Assembly (NCBI GenBank): GCA_963823675.1
Contig: CAWGMT010000010.1
Span: 124,001-188,000 of the forward strand
DNA from: CAWGMT01 sp963823675
GTDB lineage: Bacteria > Planctomycetota > Planctomycetia > Isosphaerales > Isosphaeraceae
Length of the DNA: 64,000 nt
Direction of reading: 5' to 3'
In this document: piece by piece, positions 26,366 through 35,720 of the stretch
Numbering within the stretch: the stretch's first letter is position 1
How the letters are laid out: the number at the start of each line of letters is the position of its first letter
Notes under the pieces: generated by a model
What the model was told of the DNA's origin: nothing
What the model saw: the letters and a program-made list of their open reading frames with translations, nothing else
The model's database searches: none
Translations under genes and position numbers: made by a program

Positions 26366-28222
26366 ATGCGTACCGTCAACTTATACGCAATCGTCCAGGC
26401 GGTTCGCTCCACGACAGCGACCAAGCGTCGTCGATTCTCCGGGACTGTGCCAGTCCCAGAGTCCCTGGAATGCCGCCAGCTTCTCTCCTTCCTCGATCCC
26501 TACGGTGCGAAATTCGCCCGCGTCCAATCCGGCGGTGTCGTGGACGTGATCTCGGTGGCAGGCCCGGGTCAGGTCTTCACGGAGCCGGTCAACCGAACAA
26601 TGATCGCCATCAGCCTCGTGGGAACGACCCAGGACAGCCAGGTCACGATCGCGTCGCTGGGAGCACGCTTGGCGGGTGCTAATCATCCCCTTCAAATCGA
26701 GAAGATCGTGGTCCGCAGCGGCCGCTTGGGCTCCTTCCAGGGCTTGACGACCGCAAATCTCGACGGGCAAATGACGCCGCTGACCGGTCCGGTCACCTCG
26801 CTCCAATTCGACGCCATCGGACCGGCCGCTCAGATAACGGTCAATGGAAACCTCGGCCAGTTGTCCGTCAACCGCGGAATTGACCTGGCGCCCGCCGGTC
26901 ATATCAGCGTGTCCAACGACTTGACGGGATCGCTTTCCATCACCCGCGACCTCACGCTGGCTGGCGGCCAGATCAACATCGGACGGGACCTGACCGGCAC
27001 CGTCAGCATCGGCGGTAACCTGAGCGCGAGCAATGGAGGCCAGTTCTCCGTGGGTCGCAATCTCGGAGCCACCGCGACCGGTGCTGCAGCCGACACTATC
27101 GCCGGGAACTTGTCCGTGGACTCCGACAGCAAATTCTCGATCCGCGGCAATCTGAGCGCACTGACCGTGGGCGGTAACCTCGAAGCGTCAGGGAGCGGAG
27201 AGATCTCCGTCACCGGCAATCTCGGCACCCTCACGGTGAGCGGGGGCGGAGGCGCCTCGGCCACCGGCAATGTGACCTTGAGGTCGGGTGGCGAGCTCCT
27301 CGTGGGCCAGAACCTGAGCTCTCTGTCTGTCGGTAGCAACATCGTCACATCGACGGGTGGCACCATTCAGGTCGCCGGCGATCTCGGCACCCTCTCCGTC
27401 GCCGGCGATGTCCAAGGTGACGGAAGCAAGGATATCGTCGTCGGCGACGACTTGGGACAACTCACCGTCCTCGGCGGCGCGAGCGGCGGCAGTTTGCAAG
27501 ATGTCGGCATCAACGTCGCCAAGAACATTCAAGGCCTCGATATTCGAAACGGGATCTTCAACAGCCTGATCGAGGCCGGCATCCTGATCAATGGCGGTAC
27601 GCCGGGGACAGGCTCTAACGGGTGGAACATCGGGCCGGATGGGCCCATCGCGGTCATGGACTCGGAAATCCTGGCCGGGTTCGAGATCGAAAACATCACA
27701 ATTGGCGGTGACGTGAAATCCGACCTTCCCTCGAACTCAGCCGGCAGCACGACGCGAATCGTGGCTGGCGAATATCCTGAGGGCACCTACCTGCCTGGGG
27801 GCACGATCGACAAGTTCCAGATCACGGGCCAGCTCATCGATGCCGTTCTCGCGGCCAGCGTCGAGCCCGATAATGGCTTCTATCCTCAGCCCGCAGGGAC
27901 GATCGAGGTAGGCTTCACGCCCACTCCCCCGGCTCCGCCAACCACCATACCCAATTATACGGCGCCCCCCTTCGAGGATTCCAGCGTCCCCGCAGACTTG
28001 GTCTTGGCGGGTGGTTCCATCAACCCGAGTTTCATTCCGGCGCCCTTGTCACCCACCACGACGCCAGGAACCGTGGTGCCCATACCCAGCACATCGACGG
28101 TCCTGGGCGGAGTCGTGACGAGCCCGCACGTCAACAATGCCGACTTCGCCGGAATCTTTGCAGCCGACACACGCGGGGTGATCGTGGGGCCGCTGCCTCC
28201 GATCCTGCCTCCGAACGGGTGA
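26366..28222 (+). CDS. LEPR-XLL protein with beta-solenoid repeats
   Basis: ATG 26366 has AGGAGAG eight bases upstream and is preferred over an upstream in-frame start at 26273. The N-terminus carries SLECRQLLS, the LEPR-XLL signature. Residues about 150-370 consist of short repeats such as GNLGQLSVNRG, GNLSALTVGG, GNLGTLTVSG and GDLGTLSVAGD, giving a right-handed beta-solenoid. A Pro/Thr-rich tail follows. It is probably exported and surface-located, with no catalytic motif visible. The frame is intact. The gene is followed by a hairpin now interrupted by the insertion sequence. Confidence 0.78.
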   Translation: MRTVNLYAIVQAVRSTTATKRRRFSGTVPVPESLECRQLLSFLDPYGAKFARVQSGGVVDVISVAGPGQVFTEPVNRTMIAISLVGTTQDSQVTIASLGARLAGANHPLQIEKIVVRSGRLGSFQGLTTANLDGQMTPLTGPVTSLQFDAIGPAAQITVNGNLGQLSVNRGIDLAPAGHISVSNDLTGSLSITRDLTLAGGQINIGRDLTGTVSIGGNLSASNGGQFSVGRNLGATATGAAADTIAGNLSVDSDSKFSIRGNLSALTVGGNLEASGSGEISVTGNLGTLTVSGGGGASATGNVTLRSGGELLVGQNLSSLSVGSNIVTSTGGTIQVAGDLGTLSVAGDVQGDGSKDIVVGDDLGQLTVLGGASGGSLQDVGINVAKNIQGLDIRNGIFNSLIEAGILINGGTPGTGSNGWNIGPDGPIAVMDSEILAGFEIENITIGGDVKSDLPSNSAGSTTRIVAGEYPEGTYLPGGTIDKFQITGQLIDAVLAASVEPDNGFYPQPAGTIEVGFTPTPPAPPTTIPNYTAPPFEDSSVPADLVLAGGSINPSFIPAPLSPTTTPGTVVPIPSTSTVLGGVVTSPHVNNADFAGIFAADTRGVIVGPLPPILPPNG

Positions 28223-28254
28223 GCCCCCGGACCGGGGCGCCATGATGTAGCCTG

Positions 28255-28266
28255 GGGCGTGAGCCC
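28255..28266. repeat. Left target duplication of the insertion sequence
   Basis: GGGCGTGAGCCC immediately precedes the left inverted repeat and is repeated at 29828-29839. Because it is palindromic, the exact length (about 8-12 bases) cannot be fixed from sequence alone. Confidence 0.75.
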
Positions 28267-29827
28267 TTGTCCTTACCATCATCTTTAGGTGGTCAAAAGT
28301 GCGCATGACCGCCCTTTTTCTCGGCTTTTTCGGCCTCGCACTTGGTAATATCTAGCCAAGCCACTCGCTGAGGTGGAGGGGAGGGATCGCGTTCCGACCG
28401 CAGGAGCACCGGATGGACACCTTTGTTTCGGATGCCGAGACTTGGGCCATGACTCAATTCGCCACCACCGATCTTCATGACAAACGCCGTACCAAACGAC
28501 TTGTTCACTTGGCAACGCAAATCGCCGCAGATCCGTCCGGGAGTTTTCCGCAGCAGACCGAATCCTGGAATGATCTGAGGGCCGCATACCATTTCTTTGA
28601 TTGTGAGGATGTCACCTTTCAAGCGATTGCCAGTCACCATTGGGAGCTTACCAAGAAGACCGCAGGGGAGCGTCTCCTGATCATCGCAGACACGACCGAA
28701 ATCGATTACGGGCCGTGCCGACAGGTCACGGGCCTTTCGCCGGTTGGTTCGGGTATCGGACAAGGCTTTCACCTTCACTCGGGTTTGATGGTTTCCGCCG
28801 AAGACGACCGGGTTCACGGTTTGGCCGGACAACTGATCTATCATCGTCGGCCAGTTCGCAAGGGGGAGACGCGGACCGAGCGGTTGCGGCGTGACGATCG
28901 CGAATCACAGATCTGGGGTAATCTTGTCATCCAAATGGGATCTCCGCCGTCGGGAACTTTTTGGATTCACGTAGTCGATCGTGGCGCCGACGACTTTGAG
29001 TTTTCCTATCACTGCCAGCAGACGGAAACCGAATGGGTGGCGCGAGCCAAGAGCCTTAGCCGGATCATTATCACGCCGGAGGGCGGGAAAACGCCGCTGA
29101 AAGCCTACTTACGAACACTGCTGCAGGCTGGATGTTACACGCTCAATCTGCGGGCTCGGCCCGAAGTACCGGCCCGGATGGCCAAGCTGGTGATCGCCTT
29201 CGGGGCCTTACGGATGCCGACGCCGAAACTCCAAAGCGCATTCCTGAAGCAGGTCAAACCCGCGACGATCCCCATGTGGGTGGTCTGGGTGCGCGAGGTT
29301 GATGCTCCCGACGGAGTGAAGGCGATCGAGTGGGTGCTTTACACTTCTTTGCCGGTGAAGAATTTTAAACGTGCTATGGCGATCGTGGTGTACTACGAGA
29401 AGAGGTGGCTAATTGAGGAGTGGCACAAGGTCCTGAAGACGGGCTTTCGGGTGGAACGTCGCCAACTCAAGACTTGCGATCGTCTCAAGGCCATGATGGG
29501 ATTGATGTCCGTGGAAGCAGTGCGGTTGTTCCAGTTGAAGGGAATGGCGCGGACAGATCCCGAGCAGCCTGCGACCGAGGTAGTACCCCCCAAATACGTG
29601 ATGATGCTGAAGGTGGTGCGCAACTGGCGCCCACGACAGCATTGACTGCGGGAGGATTTTTTCGGGAGTTGGCCAAGCTAGGAGGGTTCCTGGGCCGCCG
29701 TCGCGATGGGGAGCCAGGTTGGATGACGATCTGGCGGGGTTGGGACAAGCTGCAGACCATGATCCGGGGCGCTGACGCTATCATCGGAATATCTACATCG
29801 GAGTGGTGAAGATGATGGTAAGGACAA
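28267..29827 (+). mobile_element. IS4-family insertion sequence, complete ends
   Basis: A 1,561-base element is bounded by perfect 19-base inverted repeats, TTGTCCTTACCATCATCTT at 28267-28285 and its complement at 29809-29827. It carries a single transposase gene (28413-29809). The flanking copies of GGGCGTGAGCCC are the target duplication. Deleting the element and one copy restores CCTGGGGCGTGAGCCCCAGG, a perfect hairpin downstream of the LEPR-XLL gene. Intact ends and identical flanks indicate a recent insertion. Confidence 0.88.
28413..29809 (+). CDS. IS4-family (Tn5-like) transposase, one frameshift near the 3' end
   Basis: The N-terminal Tnp DNA-binding part (WAMTQFATTDLHDKRRTKRL; DLRAAYHFFDCEDVTF) is followed by a DDE catalytic core: Asp in LLIIADTTEIDYG, Asp in WIHVVDRGADDF, and the YREK region with catalytic Glu in YEKRWLIEEWHKVLKTG. 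The frame shifts near 29620, and a short version would end at 29645. The continuation TAGGFFRELAKLGGFLGRRR...DGEPGWMTIWRGW, typical for the family, runs to TGA 29809, which overlaps the right terminal repeat. It cuts and pastes the element. Confidence 0.88.
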
Positions 29828-29839
29828 GGGCGTGAGCCC
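29828..29839. repeat. Right target duplication of the insertion sequence
   Basis: GGGCGTGAGCCC directly follows the right inverted repeat and is identical to 28255-28266. About 13 bases further on, TGCGCAAACAATTGCGCA (29855-29872) forms another short hairpin. Confidence 0.75.
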
Positions 29840-29984
29840 CAGGAATCAGAAAGTGCGCAAACAATTGCGCATTTGAGTCCCCGAGATGGGGGCGGCACGC
29901 ATCGGCCTTCCGGCGTGGGTCGGACCAAACCGGGACGTCGCCCCTCGCGAGCCTTGGAAAGGGAAGGACTTCGTTGCTGAACGC

Positions 29985-30919
29985 TCAGCCCGATCCCGCG
30001 CCGGCCGGCTGCTTTTCGGGATGGAGGTAGATCAGGCTCTTGCCGAGGCGGCCGCCGTAGTTGCCCGCCGAGATCCGCAGCAAGCCCGGGGTGTTCACCG
30101 CGGCAGCAATGGCGGCTTGGGTCGCGCGGATAATGGCGCTCAAGTCACGGCCGTTGATGATGATCTCCATGACCGATCGGACGTTCTCCGGCAACTCAGA
30201 TTTTGCTCTGGTGTCGCCGAAAAGTTGCGGGCAGAACTTCTCGTAAGTGCTCGCAACGGTGAAGCGGTATTTACTGCCTGCCTTCGATCCGCTGCCGGCG
30301 ACGCCGCCCGGGAAAGGCATGATGACGCCGGGACATTCGCGGACGGCCGCGACGCCGGCAACGGCCGCGGCCACGGCGGCATCCTCGGTTTCGCCGAAGA
30401 ACCACAGGTTGCCACCCATCAGGCCTTCTCTATAACCCAGCCGCCGGTCGAGGATGAACTCGCCGCCCAGCGTCGGGATCCACCACATCTTGCGGCCGAA
30501 GCGTTCGATCCGCTTCTGAAACCCGTCACCAAAATAGGCGATCTTCCGGCCCATGCGAAAGTAGTTTTCCGAATCGATCAGATTGAAGCACGCCGCGGTG
30601 GGACAAGTGAGCACATTCTGGCTGATGCGAACGAGCGCCGCTTTCTCCAGGGCCCGGACGTGGTCCTTCTTGAACCGCGGCACGTGAAGCTGCACGATTG
30701 CGCCGGGCGCCCGTCCGGCGTCGGGAAGGATTCATCACCCCCCGGGCCGACCAATCGATCCAGTCCGGCCTCGCAATCGCACAGGATGGTGCTCGACGCA
30801 TTTCCGGTGGCGGCATTGACGGCATGCTCGACCCACCGCTCGTCGCGAGCCGTGATCAGAAACTCGACGTAGATGCTACGGAACGCTTCGGCGTAAGTGT
30901 CGTCGATCTTGGCGCGCAT
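29985..30919 (-). CDS. ftr: Formylmethanofuran:tetrahydromethanopterin formyltransferase (one frameshift)
   Basis: The sequence is collinear with Ftr/FhcD: IDDTYAEAF near the start, CDCEAGLDR, TPDGRPG, VLTCPTAACFNL, the GRKIAYFGDGFQ block, MPFPGGVAGSGSKAGSKY and the C-terminal LLRISAGNYGGRLGKS. The enzyme transfers a formyl group between methanofuran and tetrahydromethanopterin; in bacteria it works with the formyltransferase/hydrolase complex in formaldehyde oxidation. The frame shifts near 30710, between PTPDGRP and QLHVPRFKKDHV. The start could be ATG 30919 or GTG 30928. The gene lies about 20-30 bases downstream of the 5-FCL gene on the same strand, so the two are probably co-transcribed. 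Confidence 0.9.
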
Positions 30920-30946
30920 GGGGAACACGGAACCTCAAGTGAGACG

Positions 30947-31576
30947 TCAAGAGCCCGGCGATCGACCCCGGCCGTGGTACGTCGCCGCTTCCGTGACGAC
31001 CCTGTCCATGAAGACGTCATGTGGGCCGACGATCAGGTCGTCGAACAACTGGCATTCGTAACACAGACCGACAAGCGGGCAATCGGGTCGCACGCGATCG
31101 AGCAGCCGGTCGTAGTAGCCCTGGCCGTTTCCCATCCGGCCGCCGCCGCGACTGAAGGCCACGCCGGGTACGATGACGATATCAAGCTGCTCGGGCTGAA
31201 ACTCCTTGCCAGGCTCGACCCACCGGTCGCGCGGCGGCTCCAGGATCTTCCAGTTGCCGACCACCAATTCGTCCATGCTCTCGAGCCGCCAGAGGCCGAG
31301 CTGGTTCGCCCCGAAGTCGTCCACGGTGCAATACGGGACCACGATCGTCTTGCCGCTGGCCAGCGCCGCGGGAAGCGCGTGCCGTGTTCGCACTTCCGAC
31401 CGGCAGTCAACATACCACAAGGCCGTCCTGGCCGCTCGATACTCGGGCAACTGCATGAGCGTGGCCACGGCGATTTCACTTACGCGGTCCTTGTTCTTCT
31501 GAGCATTACGCGCATCATACGCCGCCCGGCGCATGATGCTCTTGGCGTCCGTCAGTTCGGTCGATGTCCCACTCAA
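30947..31576 (-). CDS. 5-formyltetrahydrofolate cyclo-ligase family protein
   Basis: About 209 residues, starting at TTG 31576 with MRRAAYDARNAQKNKDR soon after. An N-terminal extension to 31663 is possible but unlike the family. Family blocks include TALWYVDCRSEVRT, GKTIVVPYC and the C-terminal PGVAFSRGGGRMGNGQGYYDRLL (glycine-rich ATP/folate loop). The enzyme converts 5-formyl-tetrahydrofolate to methenyl-tetrahydrofolate using ATP. Its placement directly upstream of ftr suggests that it serves the pterin-linked C1 module, possibly with a relaxed substrate. The frame is intact. Confidence 0.87.
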   Translation of the reverse strand: MSGTSTELTDAKSIMRRAAYDARNAQKNKDRVSEIAVATLMQLPEYRAARTALWYVDCRSEVRTRHALPAALASGKTIVVPYCTVDDFGANQLGLWRLESMDELVVGNWKILEPPRDRWVEPGKEFQPEQLDIVIVPGVAFSRGGGRMGNGQGYYDRLLDRVRPDCPLVGLCYECQLFDDLIVGPHDVFMDRVVTEAATYHGRGRSPGS

Positions 31577-31957
31577 CGGAATGGTACTCCATCTTGGTTT
31601 GAGAGATTCGGCTCCCGGCTTCAGTCGGTAGTCGCCGGCTGAAGGGGTACTCCAACTTACCAATCGAAGACTGCGGCGCCACTACCGAGCGTTCTGCAAG
31701 TAAGGCAACTTCTTCGCAAGTTCTAGCACCTACCGTCACCGAATCTAAAATGCTCTGGCGAGCCTGTGCGGCGGATCGTTTTTTTGCGGCTATCCGATTA
31801 TGCCGGTCGCAGGCTTACGGAAATCCTGGTTTCGTCGCGAATTTACTGTACGGATGTTGACAAACGGCCGATGAATCGTTTGAATTTACGAACCCGGCGT
31901 CATTCTGTTCACGTGTGTGCAGGAGCGGCCGGGCTGACCAATCGATGGGAGGGGATC
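31577..31957. other. Divergent intergenic region
   Basis: About 380 bases between the 5-FCL/ftr unit (minus) and the VOC gene (plus). It is more AT-rich than the genes. No ORF with a ribosome-binding site, RNA or operator was recognised; it should contain promoters for both directions. Confidence 0.4.
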
Positions 31958-32464
31958 ATGCCACATCCGATTCCGGCCGGGCATCACGCGATTACGCCGC
32001 ACCTGATCATCAAGGGCGCATCCGAGGCGATCGATTTCTACAAGCGGGCTTTTGGTGCTAAGGAGCTTTCCCGGATGCCGTTCCCGGCGCCGGACGGGCA
32101 GGTGAAGCTCGGGCACGCCGAGTTGCAAATCGGCGATTCGCGACTGTTCCTCTCGGATGAGTTCCCGCAACAAGGCGGTTTCGGTCCCGGCGCCACCTCG
32201 CCGGTGACAATGCACATCTACGTAACCGATGCCGACGCGGCCTTCGCCCGCGCCGTCGAGGCCGGTGCGAAGGTGCGCATGCCCCTGGCCGACATGTTCT
32301 GGGGCGATCGCTACGGCAAGCTCATCGATCCGTTCGGGCACCACTGGTCAATCGCCGAGCACCTCGAGGACCCGACTCCCGACCAGATGCAGCAGCGAAT
32401 GGCCGCCGCCATGGCCGCCATGGGCCGGCCGGGCTGCGAGAAGACAGACCAAACGCAGTCTTGA
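31958..32464 (+). CDS. VOC (glyoxalase/bleomycin-resistance, PhnB-like) family protein
   Basis: ATG 31958 is preceded by GGGAGGGG. The 168-residue protein has the paired beta-alpha-beta-beta-beta units of the VOC fold, with ITPHLIIKGASEAIDFYKRAFGA and a second half containing MHIYVTDADAAFARAVEAGAK, MFWGDRYGKLIDPFGHHWSI. The conserved His and Glu positions fit a PhnB-like subgroup. These proteins bind metals or small molecules; many are of unknown substrate. The C-terminus is Met/Ala-rich. The frame is intact and it is probably transcribed alone. Confidence 0.87.
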   Translation: MPHPIPAGHHAITPHLIIKGASEAIDFYKRAFGAKELSRMPFPAPDGQVKLGHAELQIGDSRLFLSDEFPQQGGFGPGATSPVTMHIYVTDADAAFARAVEAGAKVRMPLADMFWGDRYGKLIDPFGHHWSIAEHLEDPTPDQMQQRMAAAMAAMGRPGCEKTDQTQS

Positions 32465-32546
32465 CGCCGTCGCGGGCTGATTCTACCGTCGATAACAGGC
32501 ACGCAGTATGCAGCGATCCGTGATCGAGACCCGCTGAACTGTTGGT

Positions 32547-35500
32547 TTGATCGAGGCCGCGACTTTGTCCCGCACCACGAAAAGCACGAAAGCGATACTG
32601 GGAATTGCCCTGGCGGCCCTGCTGAGCGTGGCAGCATCCGCCCGATCCTTGGGTGCCGACGATCGGCTGTTCCGCGACCGAGTCGCGCCGGTTCTCGAGA
32701 GCCGGTGTGTCCGTTGCCATGGCGATCTCGCGCCCAAGGGCGGACTGAATCTCACCACGGTTAATGACCTGCGGAAGGGCGGGAAGAGTGGGCCGGCGGT
32801 CGTGCCGCGCCAGCCCGGCGAGAGTGTGCTGCTGGACAAGATCACTGGTGATCCGCCCGAAATGCCGCTCAAGGAAAAACCCCTCTCGCGGGAGGAGGTC
32901 GACGGCATTCGAGCCTGGATTCAAGCCGGCGCCGACTGGCCGCGGGGAGTCATCCTCCAGGACCGCCGCCTCACTGGCCGGCGGTGGTGGGCGTTCGAGC
33001 CGCTCGCGAGTCCTGGCGTGCCCCGCGTCAAGAACCTCGCGTGGGCCCGAACGCCCATCGACACGTTCATCCTGTTCGAGCTCGAGAGGCGCGGGCTGAG
33101 CCCGAGCCCGGAGGCGGATCGCCGCACGCTGATTCGCCGGCTCAGCTTTGACCTCTTGGGGCTGCCGCCGACTCCCGAGGAGATCGATGCGTTCGTCGCC
33201 GACCCGTCCCCCGATGCCTACGAATCGCTGGTCGATCGCTTGCTGGCGAGCCCGCACCACGGCGAGCGCTGGGGACGACACTGGCTGGACGTGGTTCACT
33301 ATGGCGACACCCACGGCTATGACAAGGACAAGAGGCGGGACCACGCCTGGCCGTATCGCGACTATGTGATCGGGTCGTTCAATGCCGACGCGCCCTACGG
33401 CAGGTTCATCCGCGAGCAGGTGGCGGGCGACGTGATCTGGCCCGGCGAGCCGAAAGGGGTGGTCGCCACGGGGTTCATCGCCGCCGGTCCCTGGGATTTC
33501 GTGGGTCACGTCGAGCTGCGCGAAGGGACCGTCGACAAGCTCAAGACGCGGCTACTCGACCGCGACGACATGGTTTCGAGCACGATGGCGACGTTCGTGA
33601 GCATGACCGCCCATTGTGCTCGCTGCCACGACCACAAGTTCGACCCGATCACCCAGACGGATTATTACCGCCTCCAGGCCGTTTTCGCGGGTGTCGATCG
33701 GGGCGATCGTTCCTACCAGACCCACGAGCAAGCCGCGCGACGGCGGACGCTGGAAGGGCGCCGGGCGGCCATCCTGGAGCAGGCCCGGCAAATCAAGCAG
33801 AAGATCGACGCTCTCGCGAGCCCTGCATTGGTCGCGTTCGACGAGCAGATCCGACTACTGCGGCGCCAGCTTCGGGACATGCCGGGCAATACCTCCCTGC
33901 GCGCTAGCCCCACCAACGGATATCATTCGGTGATCTATCCCAAGCCGGATGCGGTCGCGTGGGTGCAAGTCGATCTGGGGGCTTCGGTCCCGATCGACGA
34001 GATTCACCTGGTGCCGGCGCGACCGACCGACTTTCCCGACGCGCCGGGCTTCGGGTTCCCCCCGCGGTTTCGCGTCGAGCTCTCCAACGAACCGAGCTTC
34101 ATCCATGCCGAGGAAGTCGCCGCCGAGTCGCGCCCGGATCATCTCGGCTACGAGGACGAGCCTTATGTGATCCGGCCGGGCGCCCGGATGGCACGCTACG
34201 TCCGGGTCACGGCCACGAGGCTCTGGAAGCGTCTGGACGATTATGTTTTCGCGCTGGCCGAGCTGGAAGTCATTTCGGGCTCGGTCAACCGGGCTCGGAA
34301 AGCGAACGTCTCCGCGCTCGACTCGATCGAGGCTGGTCGCTGGGGACGAGGCAATCTGGTCAACGGGTTCGACAGCCGGCACGCGCTGCGGGATTCTACG
34401 GATCGTGCTGCCCGGTCACGTCATGACGTGCTCTACCGGATCATCGAGGCGGAGCGGGAAGAGCGGCGGCTGGCCGATGCGCTCGTCGACCCGACGCTCC
34501 GCCGCGAGCGCGACGCGACCGCCGCCGAACTCAAGGAGATCGAGGATGAAATCCGATCATTGCCCGCCGGAGAGATGGTCTATTCGGCCCTGCCGCACGC
34601 GCCTCGCCGCATCGCGGTGTTGCGGCGAGGAGATGTCGAGCAGCCCGGCGAGGCCGTGGGCCCCGGGAGCCTGGCGTGTCTTCCGGGCCTGCCGGCCAGT
34701 TTCGTGCTCGCCCATCCCCACGACGAGGGAAGCCGGCGGGCCGCGCTTGCCGGCTGGCTTGCGAGCCCGCAAAATGTGCTCACCTGGCGATCGATCGCCA
34801 ATCGCGTGTGGCACTACCACTTCGGCCGCGGGATCGTCGAGACTCCCAATGACTTCGGCCGGAACGGCGCCCGGCCGTCGCATCCCGAGTTACTGGACTG
34901 GCTGGCGGCGCAGCTTTGCGATCACGGCCAATCGCTCAAGGCGTTACATCGGTTGATCGTTTGCAGTGCGGTCTATCGCCAGTCGTCGGGGAGCAACGCG
35001 GCATTCGAGGCAATCGACGCCGACAACCGGTATCTCTGGCGGCAAAACCGCCGCCAGCTCGACGCCGAGGCCGTCCGTGACGGCGTTCTAGCCGTCTCGG
35101 GCACGCTCGACCAGCGCATGGGCGGCCCTGGCTTCGAGCTTTTTCACTTCAAGGACGACCACTCGCCGGTGTACGATCACTCCGATCCTGACAAGGTGGA
35201 TAATCTCCAGGTGCGGCGGCGGAGCGTTTATCGGTTCGTCGTGCGGAGCGTGCCGAACCCGTTCATGGAGGCGCTCGACTGCGCCGACCCGAACCTGAAC
35301 ACTCCGGTTCGCAGCCAGACCTTGACGGCGCTGCAAGCCCTGGCGCTCTGGAACGACCTGTTCATCGTGCGGCAATCGCAAGAATTTGCGCGAAAGCTCG
35401 AGGCTGCGCCAACCGAGCCGCGCGCGAGGGTAGCCGCCGCGTACCGCCGCGCTGGGCCGCGCCCGTCTGCCGGCGAGCTCGATCGCCTGGCTGGCTACGC

Positions 35501-35570
35501 GGTTCGGCACGGCCTGGCCCACGCCTGCCTCCTGCTCTGGAACACAAATGAATTCATCTTCATCGATTGA
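32547..35570 (+). CDS. Planctomycete cytochrome c / DUF1549 / DUF1553 protein
   Basis: The 1,007-residue exported protein begins at TTG 32547 (an in-frame TGA lies 12 bases upstream). Signal peptide: KAILGIALAALLSVAASA. A cytochrome c-like domain carries CVRCH (residue about 55). Next come the DUF1549 region (about 160-400, IDTFILFELERRGL, WGRHWLDVVHYGDTHGYDKD, a second CARCHDHKFDP), an inserted discoidin-like sheet (VQVDLGASVPIDEIHLVPAR), and C-terminal DUF1553 (about 690-980, NRVWHYHFGRGIVETPNDFG, GFELFHFKDDHSP). Such proteins are paired with DUF1501 proteins in planctomycetes; the function is unconfirmed but electron transfer or polymer handling at the envelope is suggested. The frame is intact. 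The partner follows at 35721. Confidence 0.92.
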   Translation: MIEAATLSRTTKSTKAILGIALAALLSVAASARSLGADDRLFRDRVAPVLESRCVRCHGDLAPKGGLNLTTVNDLRKGGKSGPAVVPRQPGESVLLDKITGDPPEMPLKEKPLSREEVDGIRAWIQAGADWPRGVILQDRRLTGRRWWAFEPLASPGVPRVKNLAWARTPIDTFILFELERRGLSPSPEADRRTLIRRLSFDLLGLPPTPEEIDAFVADPSPDAYESLVDRLLASPHHGERWGRHWLDVVHYGDTHGYDKDKRRDHAWPYRDYVIGSFNADAPYGRFIREQVAGDVIWPGEPKGVVATGFIAAGPWDFVGHVELREGTVDKLKTRLLDRDDMVSSTMATFVSMTAHCARCHDHKFDPITQTDYYRLQAVFAGVDRGDRSYQTHEQAARRRTLEGRRAAILEQARQIKQKIDALASPALVAFDEQIRLLRRQLRDMPGNTSLRASPTNGYHSVIYPKPDAVAWVQVDLGASVPIDEIHLVPARPTDFPDAPGFGFPPRFRVELSNEPSFIHAEEVAAESRPDHLGYEDEPYVIRPGARMARYVRVTATRLWKRLDDYVFALAELEVISGSVNRARKANVSALDSIEAGRWGRGNLVNGFDSRHALRDSTDRAARSRHDVLYRIIEAEREERRLADALVDPTLRRERDATAAELKEIEDEIRSLPAGEMVYSALPHAPRRIAVLRRGDVEQPGEAVGPGSLACLPGLPASFVLAHPHDEGSRRAALAGWLASPQNVLTWRSIANRVWHYHFGRGIVETPNDFGRNGARPSHPELLDWLAAQLCDHGQSLKALHRLIVCSAVYRQSSGSNAAFEAIDADNRYLWRQNRRQLDAEAVRDGVLAVSGTLDQRMGGPGFELFHFKDDHSPVYDHSDPDKVDNLQVRRRSVYRFVVRSVPNPFMEALDCADPNLNTPVRSQTLTALQALALWNDLFIVRQSQEFARKLEAAPTEPRARVAAAYRRAGPRPSAGELDRLAGYAVRHGLAHACLLLWNTNEFIFID

Positions 35571-35620
35571 GCAACTTGATGAGCGAATTGTGATGCTGGT
35601 CGCTGCGCGGCAGCGATTAT

Positions 35621-35680
35621 CGGCTTTCGCTGCGCGAACGGACGTTTTTTCGCGAAGCGAAAGACAACTTTCCCGGCACT
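35621..35680 (-). repeat. Palindromic intergenic repeat, copy C (inverted)
   Basis: Read on the minus strand it gives GTGCCGGGAAAGTTGTCTTT then CGCTTCGCGAA, a loop, and TTCGCGCAGCGAAAG. It shares the core with copies at 11345-11394 and 18767-18839. It lies between the DUF1553 and DUF1501 genes. Confidence 0.75.
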
Positions 35681-35720
35681 TTTTTTTCACGCGGTTCCCT
35701 GGGAAGGCGAAGCTGACCTC

